From NCBI RefSeq assembly GCF_000812665.2, contig NZ_CP014327.1:682001-746000 (forward strand): 64,000 nt of DNA. The letters run 5' to 3'. The stretch's first letter is position 1; every line of letters starts with the position of its first letter. The translations under genes were made by a program, and so were the position numbers. Under the pieces are notes generated by a model. That model saw only the letters and a program-made list of their open reading frames with translations. It was not told the DNA's origin and did not search any database. The stretch comes from Falsihalocynthiibacter arcticus (lineage in GTDB: Bacteria > Pseudomonadota > Alphaproteobacteria > Rhodobacterales > Rhodobacteraceae). Below are positions 16,941 to 25,717 of the stretch, in pieces.

Positions 16941-17348
16941 ATGCATAGCCTCTACATCGCCGATGACAACCACGACTTCGCGGATTTCATCGCTACTGTC
17001 GCCCGACAAGAAGGATGGAAGGTTGAAGTGTGTTCCAACGGTTATGAACTCATAAACCGCTTGAAAGAAAGCCACGGGCCTGCTCTTCTTTTTGTAGATG
17101 TCAACATGCCTGTAATGGATGGACTTGAAGCAATTGAAGGATTGGTCGGCTTGGACCGCCAACTTACAATCCGCTTCATTACTGGGGGTGAAATCTCCAC
17201 GATCATCGCGGCAAAGATGATTGCGAATGCGCGTGATCTGAAAGTCGGGCGGAGCATTTTCAAACCGATTAGCAAAGCTGAATTAGTGACGATTCTGAGG
17301 GCTGAAAGTAAAGAACTTACGTTAAGCGGAGTTGAAACTAAGGGATAA
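16941..17348 (+). CDS. Single-domain response regulator
   Basis: 135-residue stand-alone receiver. Acidic pocket DD near residue 8, phosphoacceptor Asp in FVDVNMPVMDG near residue 54, and conserved Lys in IFKPIS near 108 are all present, so it should be phosphorylated. No output domain follows. It lies 41 bp after the hybrid kinase, so it probably relays or competes for phosphate from that kinase (an FixJ-like or Sinorhizobium-type shuttle role is possible). The ribosome site is poor, so expression may be translationally coupled to the kinase. Confidence 0.85.
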   Translation: MHSLYIADDNHDFADFIATVARQEGWKVEVCSNGYELINRLKESHGPALLFVDVNMPVMDGLEAIEGLVGLDRQLTIRFITGGEISTIIAAKMIANARDLKVGRSIFKPISKAELVTILRAESKELTLSGVETKG

Positions 17349-17624
17349 ATAGGCGAGCACGCGAAAGTTGAAACGCAAACCACCCCAAAAAATATGATGT
17401 AACATATTGTTATTGTAGACTTTATACCTAGGGAAGGCGGAAACTAGCCTCGCAGAATAGAGCTGAAGTGTTTCACATGATGCTGATTTTATGAGTTTTT
17501 TTCGAAGATTATTTATCTGGAAACCATCGGGCGTCGACCAGCGGACCTTGGTGCAAAATGCAGCGAAAGTCCGGTTTCCTCGGCGGGTTCAACAGATCGA
17601 CACAACACACTGCGCAAACTTCTC
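17349..17624. other. Intergenic sequence without recognisable gene
   Basis: AT-rich sequence between the response regulator and the decayed sRNA-like element. A short frame starting at 17491 has no ribosome site and resembles no family. Nothing else supportable is seen. Confidence 0.5.
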
Positions 17625-17716
17625 AGCTGGCAACTGGTATCCTCCTCCCAGAGGTTTGGCGAGGCGCGCACATAAGACAGCGATTTTCACCTCCTCCCGA
17701 GCATCGGCGTTTTTTA
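17625..17716 (+). ncRNA. Decayed copy of CCUCCUCCC-loop sRNA array end
   Basis: Two CCTCCTCCC motifs (17641-17649 and 17690-17698). The second sits in a hairpin loop (CGATTTTC 17681-17688 pairs with GAGCATCG 17699-17706) followed by a T6 run (17710-17715). The block aligns with the last two hairpins of the array at 27482-27566, down to the shared downstream string TTTTTTATGCCTAG. The first hairpin's stem is largely lost. There is no DUF1127 gene upstream here. It is either a relic of a duplicated CcsR-like locus or an orphan sRNA kept with its own terminator. Confidence 0.65.
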
Positions 17717-17842
17717 TGCCTAGTGGGTCAAAATTCGATACCACAGTTCGGTCTTCGACTTGGAGATGGACGTTCTAGAACCTCTATGTGTTGAGCGGAC
17801 TGCTGGAAATTATGGAATTTTGTAACATTGATTAGGCAGATC

Positions 17843-18052
17843 CTAAAAAGAATGCCACTTACTAAGAGAGGTATCCCACCAAATCATCTTAAGCTGGTCA
17901 GCACGCTTTGCGCGGAACACATAGACTGCTCCATCGAACGGCTTCTTCTTTAGATGGCTCTGCACCAGCGCCACCAGACCGTCATGCCCCTTGCGGAAAT
18001 CTACAGGTTTGGTTGCCACGAATATCTGCACCCCATACGACGGATGGATCAC
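17843..18052 (-). pseudogene. tnpB: IS66 TnpB (OrfB), C-terminally truncated
   Basis: Sixty-nine codons match the N-terminal half of the IS66 accessory protein TnpB: PSYGVQIFVATKPVDFRKGHDGL, then FDGAVYVFRAKRADQLKMIWWD. Full-length proteins are about 115 residues; after WWD the sequence diverges and stops, so the element is cut here. It overlaps tnpA by 4 bp as in intact IS66 elements. The large TnpC transposase is absent, so the copy is immobile. Confidence 0.85.
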
Positions 18053-18426
18053 AACGCAGTCTCAGCGATCCGGGCCGCAGGGGTGTCAACGGCCAAACGT
18101 ATCGTCACTCCGCCCTTGAGCAACTCAACGCAGGTCAAATTGATAGGTGGCGCTGGAACCACCTCAAGCGGCTTCGGACCTTCAATCTGCACTGGCACAA
18201 AATCCATACCATCCAAGTTGGGCAAAACAAGCTTGCCCGTCCGCGCCATGCGTCGCCAATCTGAAACGCTGCTGGGTATCAAACCATATCGTTTGGCCAC
18301 CCCATTCACAGTCGCGCCCTCAATCAGCGTTTCCGCAACGATCCGCGCCTTCAACTCAAGAGGCCAGCGCCGTTTGCCGTCTGACCCATGCGGAATTCTT
18401 GTGAGAAACTCATTCGTAGCTTCCAT
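18049..18426 (-). CDS. tnpA: IS66 TnpA (OrfA) in truncated element
   Basis: 125-residue IS66-family accessory protein, apparently full length. It has an N-terminal HTH region (LKARIVAETLIEGATVNGVAKRYGL, then SVSDWRRMARTGKLVLP) and the C-terminal GVTIRLAVDTPAARIAEI-like segment. It is required together with TnpB and TnpC for transposition. Here it is followed by a truncated tnpB and no tnpC, so the element is dead. The gene lies inside the surviving left end of the element (18490-18509). Confidence 0.85.
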   Translation of the reverse strand: MEATNEFLTRIPHGSDGKRRWPLELKARIVAETLIEGATVNGVAKRYGLIPSSVSDWRRMARTGKLVLPNLDGMDFVPVQIEGPKPLEVVPAPPINLTCVELLKGGVTIRLAVDTPAARIAETAL

Positions 18427-18489
18427 AGAGAAACTCCCTCCAAGTCTATGAAGGGACGGAATCGCATATTAACCACCCAAGGGGAATGT

Positions 18490-18509
18490 GGGGTCAAACC
18501 AACGGTTAC
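18490..18509 (-). repeat. IS66 terminal inverted repeat (left end)
   Basis: Read on the minus strand, GTAACCGTTGGTTTGACCCC has the IS66-family terminus pattern (GTAA start, GGTTTGACCCC core), 64 bp before the tnpA start. The opposite end is missing, so the remnant is about 17.85-18.51 kb. Confidence 0.6.
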
Positions 18510-18595
18510 TTATAACAGAGCTTTTACACCCCAGAACAGTTTTCGGATGCTTCACTTGGAAATTAGACCAAACTGTTCCCTTCCATTGCGGCTTT

Positions 18596-19249
18596 TCAAA
18601 GCACTTTCATTGCCGCTTCCGTCGTCCGATTGATGTGCTCCGTTACAAGAGTGCAGGCTAAATCGGGTTCCCGCGCCAGAGCCGCTTCAAAAATTGCGGC
18701 GTGCTCTGCGGGCGTATTGCGTTCAAGATTGGGGTTTGAACGAGATAGAAGACGATACCGTTCGTGATGGAGATAAATCTGCTCCCTCAATGACAAAAGC
18801 CAGCTAGAATACGCAGCCGACAACAGGGCGTCGTGAAATTCTGCGTTTCTTGCCTCAAGGTCCGAGGGAGAAATTTCGGTGGGCGCGCGATTTTCAACCA
18901 GCCTCAACCGATGATAGGCTGCAACTAAGCGCGCCTCCCAAGCGTCATCTCCGTTGCGCAACGATTCCCGCAAGGCTTCGCATTCAAGCAATCCTCGCAC
19001 ACGCCCCACATCTTGTGCGTCTTGCGCCGAAATGACCGCTACGGTGAACCCCTTTTGGGTTTCCTGAACAACAAGCCTATCGCCAACTAGCCTTGTAAGG
19101 GCCTCTCTCAATGGCGCTGCTCCAAAATTATACTGCGACTTCAGTGGAATAACTTTCAACTTGAGCCCTGCGGCAAGTGTTCCGTCGATAATGTTCCCTC
19201 TCAAGACACGATAAGCGCGCTCTGATTCAGTTTCTCTGATTTCGCTCAT
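18596..19249 (-). CDS. GntR-family (FCD) transcriptional regulator
   Basis: 217-residue GntR-FCD regulator. Winged-helix residues 8-70 (SERAYRVLRGNIIDGTLAAG, PLREALTRLVGDRLVV, QETQKGFTVAVIS), FCD helices 80-215. It is divergent from the hydratase/aldolase genes at 19403-20952. The 153-bp gap holds a TCGATA/TATCGA inverted repeat, so it likely controls this sugar-acid or diacid pathway. Its closest functional analogues regulate organic acid catabolism in response to a pathway intermediate (family knowledge). Confidence 0.9.
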   Translation of the reverse strand: MSEIRETESERAYRVLRGNIIDGTLAAGLKLKVIPLKSQYNFGAAPLREALTRLVGDRLVVQETQKGFTVAVISAQDAQDVGRVRGLLECEALRESLRNGDDAWEARLVAAYHRLRLVENRAPTEISPSDLEARNAEFHDALLSAAYSSWLLSLREQIYLHHERYRLLSRSNPNLERNTPAEHAAIFEAALAREPDLACTLVTEHINRTTEAAMKVL

Positions 19250-19361
19250 TTACGTCTTAGTCCTTCACGTGAGGCCTGCGTCAAAGTTACTTTTTTGTAA
19301 ATCCAAGCTGAGGCGCATTCAATAGCGGTATTCGCCAACAATATTGACTTTTTAGTTTTTG

Positions 19362-19384
19362 TCGATATTAGATAATACTATCGA
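19362..19384. promoter_or_regulatory. Operator candidate between gntR and hydratase gene
   Basis: Inverted repeat TCGATA (19362-19367) and TATCGA (19379-19384) with 11 bp between, and a direct repeat TCGATATTA at 19362 and 19381. It lies 19-41 bp before the hydratase start, overlapping a probable promoter. It is a likely site for the divergent GntR protein. Confidence 0.5.
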
Positions 19385-19402
19385 TATTATAGGAAGATTG
19401 AA

Positions 19403-20185
19403 ATGCTTACAGACTCCGAGCGGCAAGAGGCCGTTAATGCCCTCATCCGTGCAGAAAAAACCAAAGTTCAGGCAACACAGCCTTCAGTGGCTTGGCCCCA
19501 TATTGAGATCGAAGATGCTTATGCAATCTCAGCCGCTGTGGCCCAGTCTAAAGTGGACAAAGGGTCGAAAATTGTTGGGCATAAAGTTGGCTTAACGTCA
19601 AAAGCCATGCAGCGTTCCTCAAACATCGATGAGCCAGATTATGGTCACGTCTTTTCAGACATGGTTTTGAGCGATGGTGCGGTCGTTAAGCATGCGGATT
19701 TCTGTGTTCCGCGCGTCGAGCCTGAACTCACGTTTGTTCTAAAGGATCGCTTGATGGGTCCAAACATTGGCCTTGTCGATGTTCTGAATGCCACGGATTA
19801 TATTGTTCCTTCGATCGAGATTATCGACGCGCGGGTCTGTGAACCCCGTAAAATCTATGACACGGTTTCCGACAATGGCGCCGGTGCTGGCTTAATTCTT
19901 GGGGGTCGCCCCGTGCGCCCCGATGCCGTTGATTTACGTTGGGTTGGGGCCATCTTCCACCGCAACAGCGCAATTGAGGAAACCGGATTGGCCGCAGGTA
20001 TTTTGGGGCATCCTGCGATGGCTGTTGCTTGGTTGGCAAACCGATTAGGTTCCTTTGGGGTGGCCCTTGAGCCGGGCCATATGGTGCTGTCTGGTTCGTT
20101 TACCCGCCCAGTTTGGGCCGCCAAAGGCGATACGCTGCACGCGGATTTCGGACCATTGGGAACCGTTGCGGTGTCGTTCGAATGA
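19403..20185 (+). CDS. hpaH: 2-oxo-3-ene-acid hydratase (HpaH family)
   Basis: 260-residue member of the fumarylacetoacetase-related hydratase family (HpaH/MhpD/DmpE), full length. Metal ligands are in VEPELTFVL (E-x-E, about residues 107-109) and SIEIIDAR (Glu near 139). DTVSDNGAGAGLILGG and GHPAMAVAWLANRLGSFG are diagnostic. HpaH hydrates 2-oxohept-3-ene-1,7-dioate in homoprotocatechuate breakdown, but no other hpa genes are here. With an adjacent HpaI-type aldolase and an IlvD-type dehydratase, a role on a 2-keto-3-deoxy sugar acid or related enol acid is equally likely. It overlaps the aldolase start by 4 bp (ATGA), so the pair is co-translated. Confidence 0.85.
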   Translation: MLTDSERQEAVNALIRAEKTKVQATQPSVAWPHIEIEDAYAISAAVAQSKVDKGSKIVGHKVGLTSKAMQRSSNIDEPDYGHVFSDMVLSDGAVVKHADFCVPRVEPELTFVLKDRLMGPNIGLVDVLNATDYIVPSIEIIDARVCEPRKIYDTVSDNGAGAGLILGGRPVRPDAVDLRWVGAIFHRNSAIEETGLAAGILGHPAMAVAWLANRLGSFGVALEPGHMVLSGSFTRPVWAAKGDTLHADFGPLGTVAVSFE

Positions 20186-20952
20186 AAACCACTCTCCCAA
20201 CAAACCCGTTCAAAGCTGCCTTGAAATCTGGCACCTCGCAAATTGGACTCTGGTCGAGTCTGTGCAGCCCGATTGGGGCGGAACTCATCTCTGGCGCAGG
20301 CTTTGACTGGCTCCTGTTTGACAGCGAGCACTCCCCCATCGAAGTCTCGGGCCTAATGCCCCTTTTGCAAGCCGCTGCGAAAAGCGACAGCCATTCCGTG
20401 GTGCGCGTTGCGTGGAACGACAGTGTCCTGATCAAACGTGCGCTCGACATTGGCGCCCAAACAATCCTTGTACCCTTTGTTCAAAACGCACAGGAGGCCA
20501 CCAATGCGGTTGCAGCCTGTAAATATCCGCCCCTCGGCATACGTGGCATCGCGGGCGCCACACGCGCAAGCGGGTTTGGACGCATTCCAAACTACGTCAC
20601 GCAGGCCAACGATGAAATCTGTGTCATTGTGCAGGTTGAAACAAAAGAGGCCCTCGAAAACATTGCTGAAATCGCGGCCGTGAAGGGGCTGGACGGGATT
20701 TTCATTGGCCCTTCGGATCTCTCCGCATCTCTGGGCCACCCCGGAAATCCGGCCCATAGCGACGTTCAAACGGCGATCCAAGCCGCAGCAAAGGCCATAA
20801 ATAGTTACGGGCTCGCGGCGGGTATTCTGGCCACGAGTTCGGCCGACACGGCAAAGTATTTGAAGTATGGCTTCACATTTGTCGCCGCGGGTGTGGATAC
20901 CTCGCTTTTGACAAATGCGGTGGATGCGTTGCGTAAAAACGTTTTGCCCTAG
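20182..20952 (+). CDS. hpaI: Class II pyruvate-dependent aldolase (HpaI family)
   Basis: 256-residue HpaI/GarL/RhmA-type aldolase. The ATG at 20182 overlaps the hydratase stop, which fixes the start. Active-site landmarks: FDSEHSPIE (catalytic His near 46), VRVAWND (Arg near 73), metal ligands Glu in VQVETKEAL and Asp in FIGPSDLSASLG. These enzymes split 4-hydroxy-2-oxo acids into pyruvate plus an aldehyde (succinate semialdehyde, tartronate semialdehyde, lactaldehyde or glycolaldehyde depending on the member). Placed after a hydratase and facing a sugar-acid dehydratase, it probably performs the final cleavage. A bidirectional terminator follows at 20965-21001. Confidence 0.88.
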   Translation: MKTTLPTNPFKAALKSGTSQIGLWSSLCSPIGAELISGAGFDWLLFDSEHSPIEVSGLMPLLQAAAKSDSHSVVRVAWNDSVLIKRALDIGAQTILVPFVQNAQEATNAVAACKYPPLGIRGIAGATRASGFGRIPNYVTQANDEICVIVQVETKEALENIAEIAAVKGLDGIFIGPSDLSASLGHPGNPAHSDVQTAIQAAAKAINSYGLAAGILATSSADTAKYLKYGFTFVAAGVDTSLLTNAVDALRKNVLP

Positions 20953-20964
20953 ACCCCAAAAAGG

Positions 20965-21001
20965 AGAAGCCCATTTCACGCAACTGTGGAAATGGGCTTC
21001 T
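20965..21001. terminator. Bidirectional terminator between aldolase and dehydratase
   Basis: 13-bp perfect inverted repeat (AGAAGCCCATTTC at 20965-20977 and its complement 20989-21001) with an 11-nt loop, between convergent genes whose stops are 20952 and 21005. It can serve both directions; no long U-run is present on either side. Confidence 0.8.
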
Positions 21002-21004
21002 GAA

Positions 21005-22735
21005 CTAGTTAATTTCTGGTTCGCTTACCGGCTTGCCGAAATCAGTTTTCAGGAAATCAAAGTCACACCCTTTGTCAGCTTGTTCGATGTGCTTTGAATA
21101 CATATACCCAAAGCCACGTTCGTACCGAGGTTCGGGCGGCGTCCATACCGCGCGCCGACGCGCGATCTCTTCGTCCGACACTTCCATTTGCAGTAATCGT
21201 TTTTCAACATCAAGTGTGACCAAATCGCCATTTTCAAGCAGCGCCAAGGGGCCGCCGATAAAGGATTCCGGCGCGACATGGAGCACGCAAGCGCCATAGG
21301 ACGTCCCCGACATACGCGCATCCGAGAGGCGCACCATATCGCGATAGCCATTTTTCAAAAGCGCTTTTGGCATGGGTAACATGCCCCATTCCGGCATTCC
21401 GGGCCCACCTTGAGGGCCTGCATTTCGCAACACTAGAACCGTGTCAGGCGTGATGGGATAATCGATATCCTCGACAATGATTTTCAACTCGGCATAGCTG
21501 TTTGCAATCAGCGCAGGCCCCGTATGTTTCAGGAATTTTTGATCACAGGCTGCGGGCTTAATCACCGCGCCACTGGGGGCAAGATTGCCATGCAAAACCG
21601 CGAGCGATCCTTCGGGATAAACCGGATTATCCAGCGGGCGGATGACATCGTCATTGTAAACGACTGCTCCGTCGATTGCCTCTCCGATGGGGCGCCCCGT
21701 GACGGTAATAGCGCTATGATCGAGCTTGTCGCCGAGTTGCTCCATCAATGCCAGAAGCCCGCCCGCATAGAAGAAATCTTCCATTAAATACCCTTCTCCC
21801 GAGGGGCGGACATTGGCAATAACGGGTGTTTCACGGCCGATTGCATCCAGATCTTTGAGGTTGAAATCAACGCCCGCCCGTTGGGCCATCGCCACAAGGT
21901 GGATGATCGCATTTGTGGAACATCCCGTCGCCATTGCTACGGTTGCCGCATTGTTAACGGCGGTGGGTGTGATAATGCGATCAGGGGTCAAATCTTCCCA
22001 AACCATCTCAACTGCGCGCCGCCCACAGGACGCCGCCATGCGTTGATGCCCCGCGTCAGGCGCGGGAATAGACGACGCCCCCGGAAGAGTAAGGCCCATT
22101 GAATCCGCAATCGCCGTCATCGTGCTGGCTGTGCCCATCGTCATACAATGCCCATAGCTGCGTGCGATACCGCCCTCAACGCCCTGCCATTCCTGCTGGG
22201 AGAGATTTCCGGCGCGCCGCTCGTCCCAGTACTTCCAACTGTCCGTTCCAGACCCAAGCACTTTGCCTGCATAATTGCCGCGCAGCATCGGTCCTGCGGG
22301 CATAAAGATGAACGGCAAATTCATACTGATTGCACCCATAATCAAGGCGGGCGTGGTCTTGTCACACCCTCCCATCAAAACCGCGCCATCCACGGGATGC
22401 GACCGTAACAACTCCTCGACTTCCATGGCAAGCATGTTGCGATACAACATAGTCGAAGGTTTCACGAAGGATTCAGAAAGCGACAGGGCGGGCAATTCCA
22501 TCGGGAAGCCTCCCGCCTGAAGAATACCGCGCTTTACAAATTCGGCGCGGTCGCGAAAGTGCATGTGACAGGGCTGTGCCTCAGACCACGTATTGATGAC
22601 GGCAATAACGGGTTTGCCCTCCCAATCCTCGGGTCCATGCCCCATTTGCCGTGCCCGAGACCGATGCCCGAAAGCGCGAAGGTTATCAGGTGCCATCCAG
22701 CGAGCGGAGCGGAGTTCTTCGTAAGTTTTGGTCAT
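21005..22735 (-). CDS. IlvD/Edd-family dehydratase, sugar-acid (pentonate) type
   Basis: 576-residue Fe-S dehydratase. The three cluster cysteines are visible in WSEAQPCHMHF, MGGCDKTTP and SYGHCMTMGTAST. The MTMGTASTM string and total length fit the aldonic-acid branch (L-arabonate, D-xylonate, D-fuconate dehydratases), not dihydroxy-acid dehydratase. It converts a sugar acid to a 2-keto-3-deoxy acid, a direct substrate type for the HpaI-like aldolase encoded next to it. It begins immediately after the tctA stop (TAA ATG), so it is co-transcribed with the tctCBA importer, which presumably brings in the acid. Pathway assignment is inference. Confidence 0.9.
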   Translation of the reverse strand: MTKTYEELRSARWMAPDNLRAFGHRSRARQMGHGPEDWEGKPVIAVINTWSEAQPCHMHFRDRAEFVKRGILQAGGFPMELPALSLSESFVKPSTMLYRNMLAMEVEELLRSHPVDGAVLMGGCDKTTPALIMGAISMNLPFIFMPAGPMLRGNYAGKVLGSGTDSWKYWDERRAGNLSQQEWQGVEGGIARSYGHCMTMGTASTMTAIADSMGLTLPGASSIPAPDAGHQRMAASCGRRAVEMVWEDLTPDRIITPTAVNNAATVAMATGCSTNAIIHLVAMAQRAGVDFNLKDLDAIGRETPVIANVRPSGEGYLMEDFFYAGGLLALMEQLGDKLDHSAITVTGRPIGEAIDGAVVYNDDVIRPLDNPVYPEGSLAVLHGNLAPSGAVIKPAACDQKFLKHTGPALIANSYAELKIIVEDIDYPITPDTVLVLRNAGPQGGPGMPEWGMLPMPKALLKNGYRDMVRLSDARMSGTSYGACVLHVAPESFIGGPLALLENGDLVTLDVEKRLLQMEVSDEEIARRRAVWTPPEPRYERGFGYMYSKHIEQADKGCDFDFLKTDFGKPVSEPEIN

Positions 22736-24237
22736 TTACTGAGCCTCGTTTGGGGCGCGTGCCCCGTCATTACGTCGTTGAAACAACACCAACCCCAAGA
22801 GAACTGCAGAGAGTAAAAGGAGAGTGGCACTAATTGGGCGGGTCAAGAACTGGGTCCAATCGCCATCAAAAATCAACATGCCGCGCCGAAGATTGGATTC
22901 AACGAGCGAGCCAAGAATAAGCCCCAAAATTACGGGCGCCGTACCAAAGCCAAACCGCGTGAGGAAAAACCCAAGCACGCCAAATCCGAGCATCAGCCAC
23001 AATTCAAAAAAGTTGCCGTTCACCCCAAAAACGCCGATCACACAGAACATCAGAATGGACGGTGTAAGGAACTTGGGCGGAACGCGCAGGACGCGGACAA
23101 ATATTTTGATGCCAAAAAGTTGGATCAAAAACATGAAAATGTTGGCCAAAAAGTAAGCAAAGAAAATGCCATAGGCTATGGTCGCTTGTTGATCAAACAA
23201 CGCCGGTCCCGGACGCACACCCTGAATGGTCAACCCACCCATAAGCACCGCAGTTGCCACTTCGCCAGGGACCCCAAGAGTGAGAACCGGAATAAGGGCC
23301 CCCCCGCCATCGCGTTATTGGAGGTTTCGGACGCGACAAGCCCCTCATCATGCCCCGTACCAAACGCTTCTGGTGTCTTGGAAAATCGCTTTGCTTGATC
23401 ATAGGCGAGGAAAGACGCGATTGAGCCCCCGGCACCGGGAATTGCGCCGACGATTGTGCCAATGAGGGATGAGCCCGCAACGATGCGTTTGGCTTTCCAC
23501 AACACGCCCCAATAGGGCTTCGCATTGGCGATGTCCTTTGCGCCGCCTGCATCCTTATTCTCGCTTCGCACGCTGGTGAGGTCCTGTAAAACTTGGCCAA
23601 CGGCGAACAAACCAATAAGGGCGGGAAGCAAGGCAATACCTGTGATGAGCGCGGGTTGGCCACCCGTGAACCTCAGAACACCCGTAATTGGATCAGAGCC
23701 GACCGTAGCAAGAAACAAACCAAGAAGCCCCGCGGCGAGCCCCTTTAGGACGGAGCCACCTGAAACTGACGCAATGATGACGAGGCCAAAGATACCGAGG
23801 GAAAAGAATTCGGCAGGACCAAACTTGAGCGCGAATTTCGCAATCGGTGGGGCCACAAGAAAGAGGAGAATGGCGCCGATCATACCACCAACAAATGACG
23901 AAGAAATCGCAATCCCAAGTGCGCGCCCTGCTCGCCCGCCCCGCGCCATCGGGAACCCATCAAGCGTGGTCGCCACCGATGATGGCGTTCCTGGAATACC
24001 GAGTAAAATAGCGGGAATTGCGCCACCAGCAACCGCGCCGCAGAAACCGCCTAACAGCATTCCGATGCCAACAATAGGGGGCATCCCGAACGTCAGAGGG
24101 ATCAAAAGCGCGATGGCCATAGCGGCGGTCAAACCGGGCAACGCGCCCATGACCAGCCCCAAAATGGTCCCTGCTGCAATTGCCATCACGACCCGAAGAT
24201 CGGCGAGAAGAAGAATTGAGTCTAAGTATACATTCAT
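22736..24237 (-). pseudogene. tctA: Tripartite tricarboxylate transporter TctA subunit with single-base frameshift
   Basis: Large permease of a TTT-family importer. Residues 1-~310 read from 24237 with intact signatures (GALPGLTAAMAIALLIPLTF, LGIPGTPSSVATTLDGFP, GAIPGAGGSIASFLAYDQAK). After ETSNNAMAGG the frame is lost, and the remainder (GEVATAVLMGGLTIQGVRPGP onward) continues in another frame to the stop at 22736. Adding one G to the G7 run (C7 at 23299-23305 on the plus strand) gives a continuous 500-residue protein, exactly the family length. All other residues look conserved, so an undercalled homopolymer or very recent slippage is likely. Partner genes tctB and tctC are intact. Confidence 0.88.
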
Positions 24238-24241
24238 AGGG

Positions 24242-24718
24242 TCACGTTAGGTTTAAGCCGAAGCCATATGTGAAAATTGAGTACGTAACGAGGGTGATCA
24301 CGATCGCCGTTAATGCTGCAATCCCAATGGGCTTGGCCGCAAGCAATCGGTCGGTTTGATCTGTGGACATTGTCAGACTGCACACCAGTATTCCAAAGAA
24401 GAGGAACAAGGCCGTTGAAATCCGAAATCCCAGCGGCGCGATGAGCAGAATGTAGCCAACCAGCAAGCCGACAATTGCGATGGCCCCTAGCCCTGCTTTT
24501 TTTCCAATAGGATTGGGCGCGGCTGCCTCTGTACTTCGCAAATCGTTAATTAAAATCGCAATCATCGCCAGCACACCGAGCGCCGCAACGATGGTCGGGA
24601 AAAACCCTGGCCCAATCTGTCCGGGCGAAAACGCCGGAGGCAAATCGCGCGCCATGACAAATCCAAGCGCGCTAGAGACGAGAAGTGTGAGGTTGAATAG
24701 GATACGGCTGTTGATCAT
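24242..24718 (-). CDS. tctB: Tripartite tricarboxylate transporter TctB subunit
   Basis: 158-residue small membrane subunit with four hydrophobic segments (about 6-24, 42-60, 75-98 and 128-150), the TctB layout. The FSPGQIGPGFFPTIVAALGVLA segment matches the family. It ends 4 bp before the tctA start and lies 57 bp downstream of tctC, across a hairpin at 24735-24762. It functions with TctA in Na+/H+-driven import of the ligand delivered by TctC. Sequence similarity in this family is low, so operon position is strong supporting evidence. Confidence 0.88.
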   Translation of the reverse strand: MINSRILFNLTLLVSSALGFVMARDLPPAFSPGQIGPGFFPTIVAALGVLAMIAILINDLRSTEAAAPNPIGKKAGLGAIAIVGLLVGYILLIAPLGFRISTALFLFFGILVCSLTMSTDQTDRLLAAKPIGIAALTAIVITLVTYSIFTYGFGLNLT

Positions 24719-24734
24719 GTATTTCTCCCGAAAT

Positions 24735-24762
24735 CTCCAGACCGCTACGCAACGGTCTGGAG
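24735..24762 (-). terminator. Intra-operon hairpin between tctC and tctB
   Basis: 10-bp perfect stem (CTCCAGACCG at 24735-24744, complement at 24753-24762) with an 8-nt loop, in the 57-bp tctC-tctB gap. It lacks a U-run and probably attenuates downstream transcription or protects the tctC mRNA, matching the need for excess binding protein. Confidence 0.65.
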
Positions 24763-24775
24763 GTGTGCACCTAAT

Positions 24776-25717
24776 TTATTTTGGTGCGACGGTTTTTGTA
24801 ATTTCGATCATGAGACCGGAACCCGCTGCGATAAATTCATCCAGTTCAGTTCCGTAAGCTGGATTCACGTCAAGTCCAAGGTTGTGCGCGGCAGTTTGGA
24901 AACCTTTGTCCTGAACGGCAACCTCGATGGCTTGAACCCAAGCAGCTTTAACTTCGGCGGACAAACCAGCCGGAGCAGCAATCCCGCGATACTGAAGTGT
25001 ATCGATATCGTACCCTTTGTCCGCAAAGAGCGGTACATCCGGCATAAGCGCCGAAGCACCCGTTGCACCAATCGCGGTCAGATCGCCTTTTGCCAATGCA
25101 GACGCCACGCCCGATGGGCTCAAAACAACCCCATCAATGTGGCCGCCAAGTGCAGCAGCAACAGCCGCAGCATCCCCATCAAACGGGATAAACTTTGGTT
25201 CAAAACCAAGCGCCTGCGAAATGGCCATCGTCATGATATGTGTCGAAGACCCAACGCCCGCAAACCCCAGTGTTACTGGCTCCTCGCGTGCGGAGGCAAC
25301 GAATGCGTCAATGTCCGACCATTCTGGCTTGGTCGCAATTGTTAGGACATAAGGCTCCGTCACTACACGTGCGATATAGTCAAAATCGTTCGTTGTGAAA
25401 TTAACGTTCCCCATCCCTTGGAGGGTATAAAACGCGTTATTTGGAATAGTTACCGTGTATCCGTCAGCGTCATAAGTCAGTGTTTGCATCGTTCCAACGG
25501 CACCACCGCCACCAGAAACATTCTTAACAACAATGTCCGTATCGAAAGCTTTTGCCAACGGGGCAGCGAGGGCGCGAACGAAACTATCTGTGCTGCCACC
25601 CGCTCCATACGGCACAACGATCGTGATTGGTTTGCTCGGAAACGTTTCGGCCAAAGCCACGGATGACACCGACGCCATGAGCATAGCTCCGACAACTGTT
25701 TTTACGATATTATTCAT
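24776..25717 (-). CDS. tctC: Tripartite tricarboxylate transporter binding protein (TctC/Bug family)
   Basis: 313-residue periplasmic solute-binding protein. The ATG at 25715-25717 is preceded by GGAGGA and begins a signal peptide ending VALA/ETFPSKPI. The mature start FPSKPITIVVPYGAGGSTD is the Bug-family signature, with the ligand loop PYGAGGSTDSFVR. These proteins bind carboxylates such as citrate, gluconate, tartrate or aromatic acids through backbone contacts and two waters, so the ligand cannot be predicted precisely. The gene leads the tctC-tctB-tctA-dehydratase operon and is divergent from the GntR gene at 25962. Confidence 0.92.
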   Translation of the reverse strand: MNNIVKTVVGAMLMASVSSVALAETFPSKPITIVVPYGAGGSTDSFVRALAAPLAKAFDTDIVVKNVSGGGGAVGTMQTLTYDADGYTVTIPNNAFYTLQGMGNVNFTTNDFDYIARVVTEPYVLTIATKPEWSDIDAFVASAREEPVTLGFAGVGSSTHIMTMAISQALGFEPKFIPFDGDAAAVAAALGGHIDGVVLSPSGVASALAKGDLTAIGATGASALMPDVPLFADKGYDIDTLQYRGIAAPAGLSAEVKAAWVQAIEVAVQDKGFQTAAHNLGLDVNPAYGTELDEFIAAGSGLMIEITKTVAPK

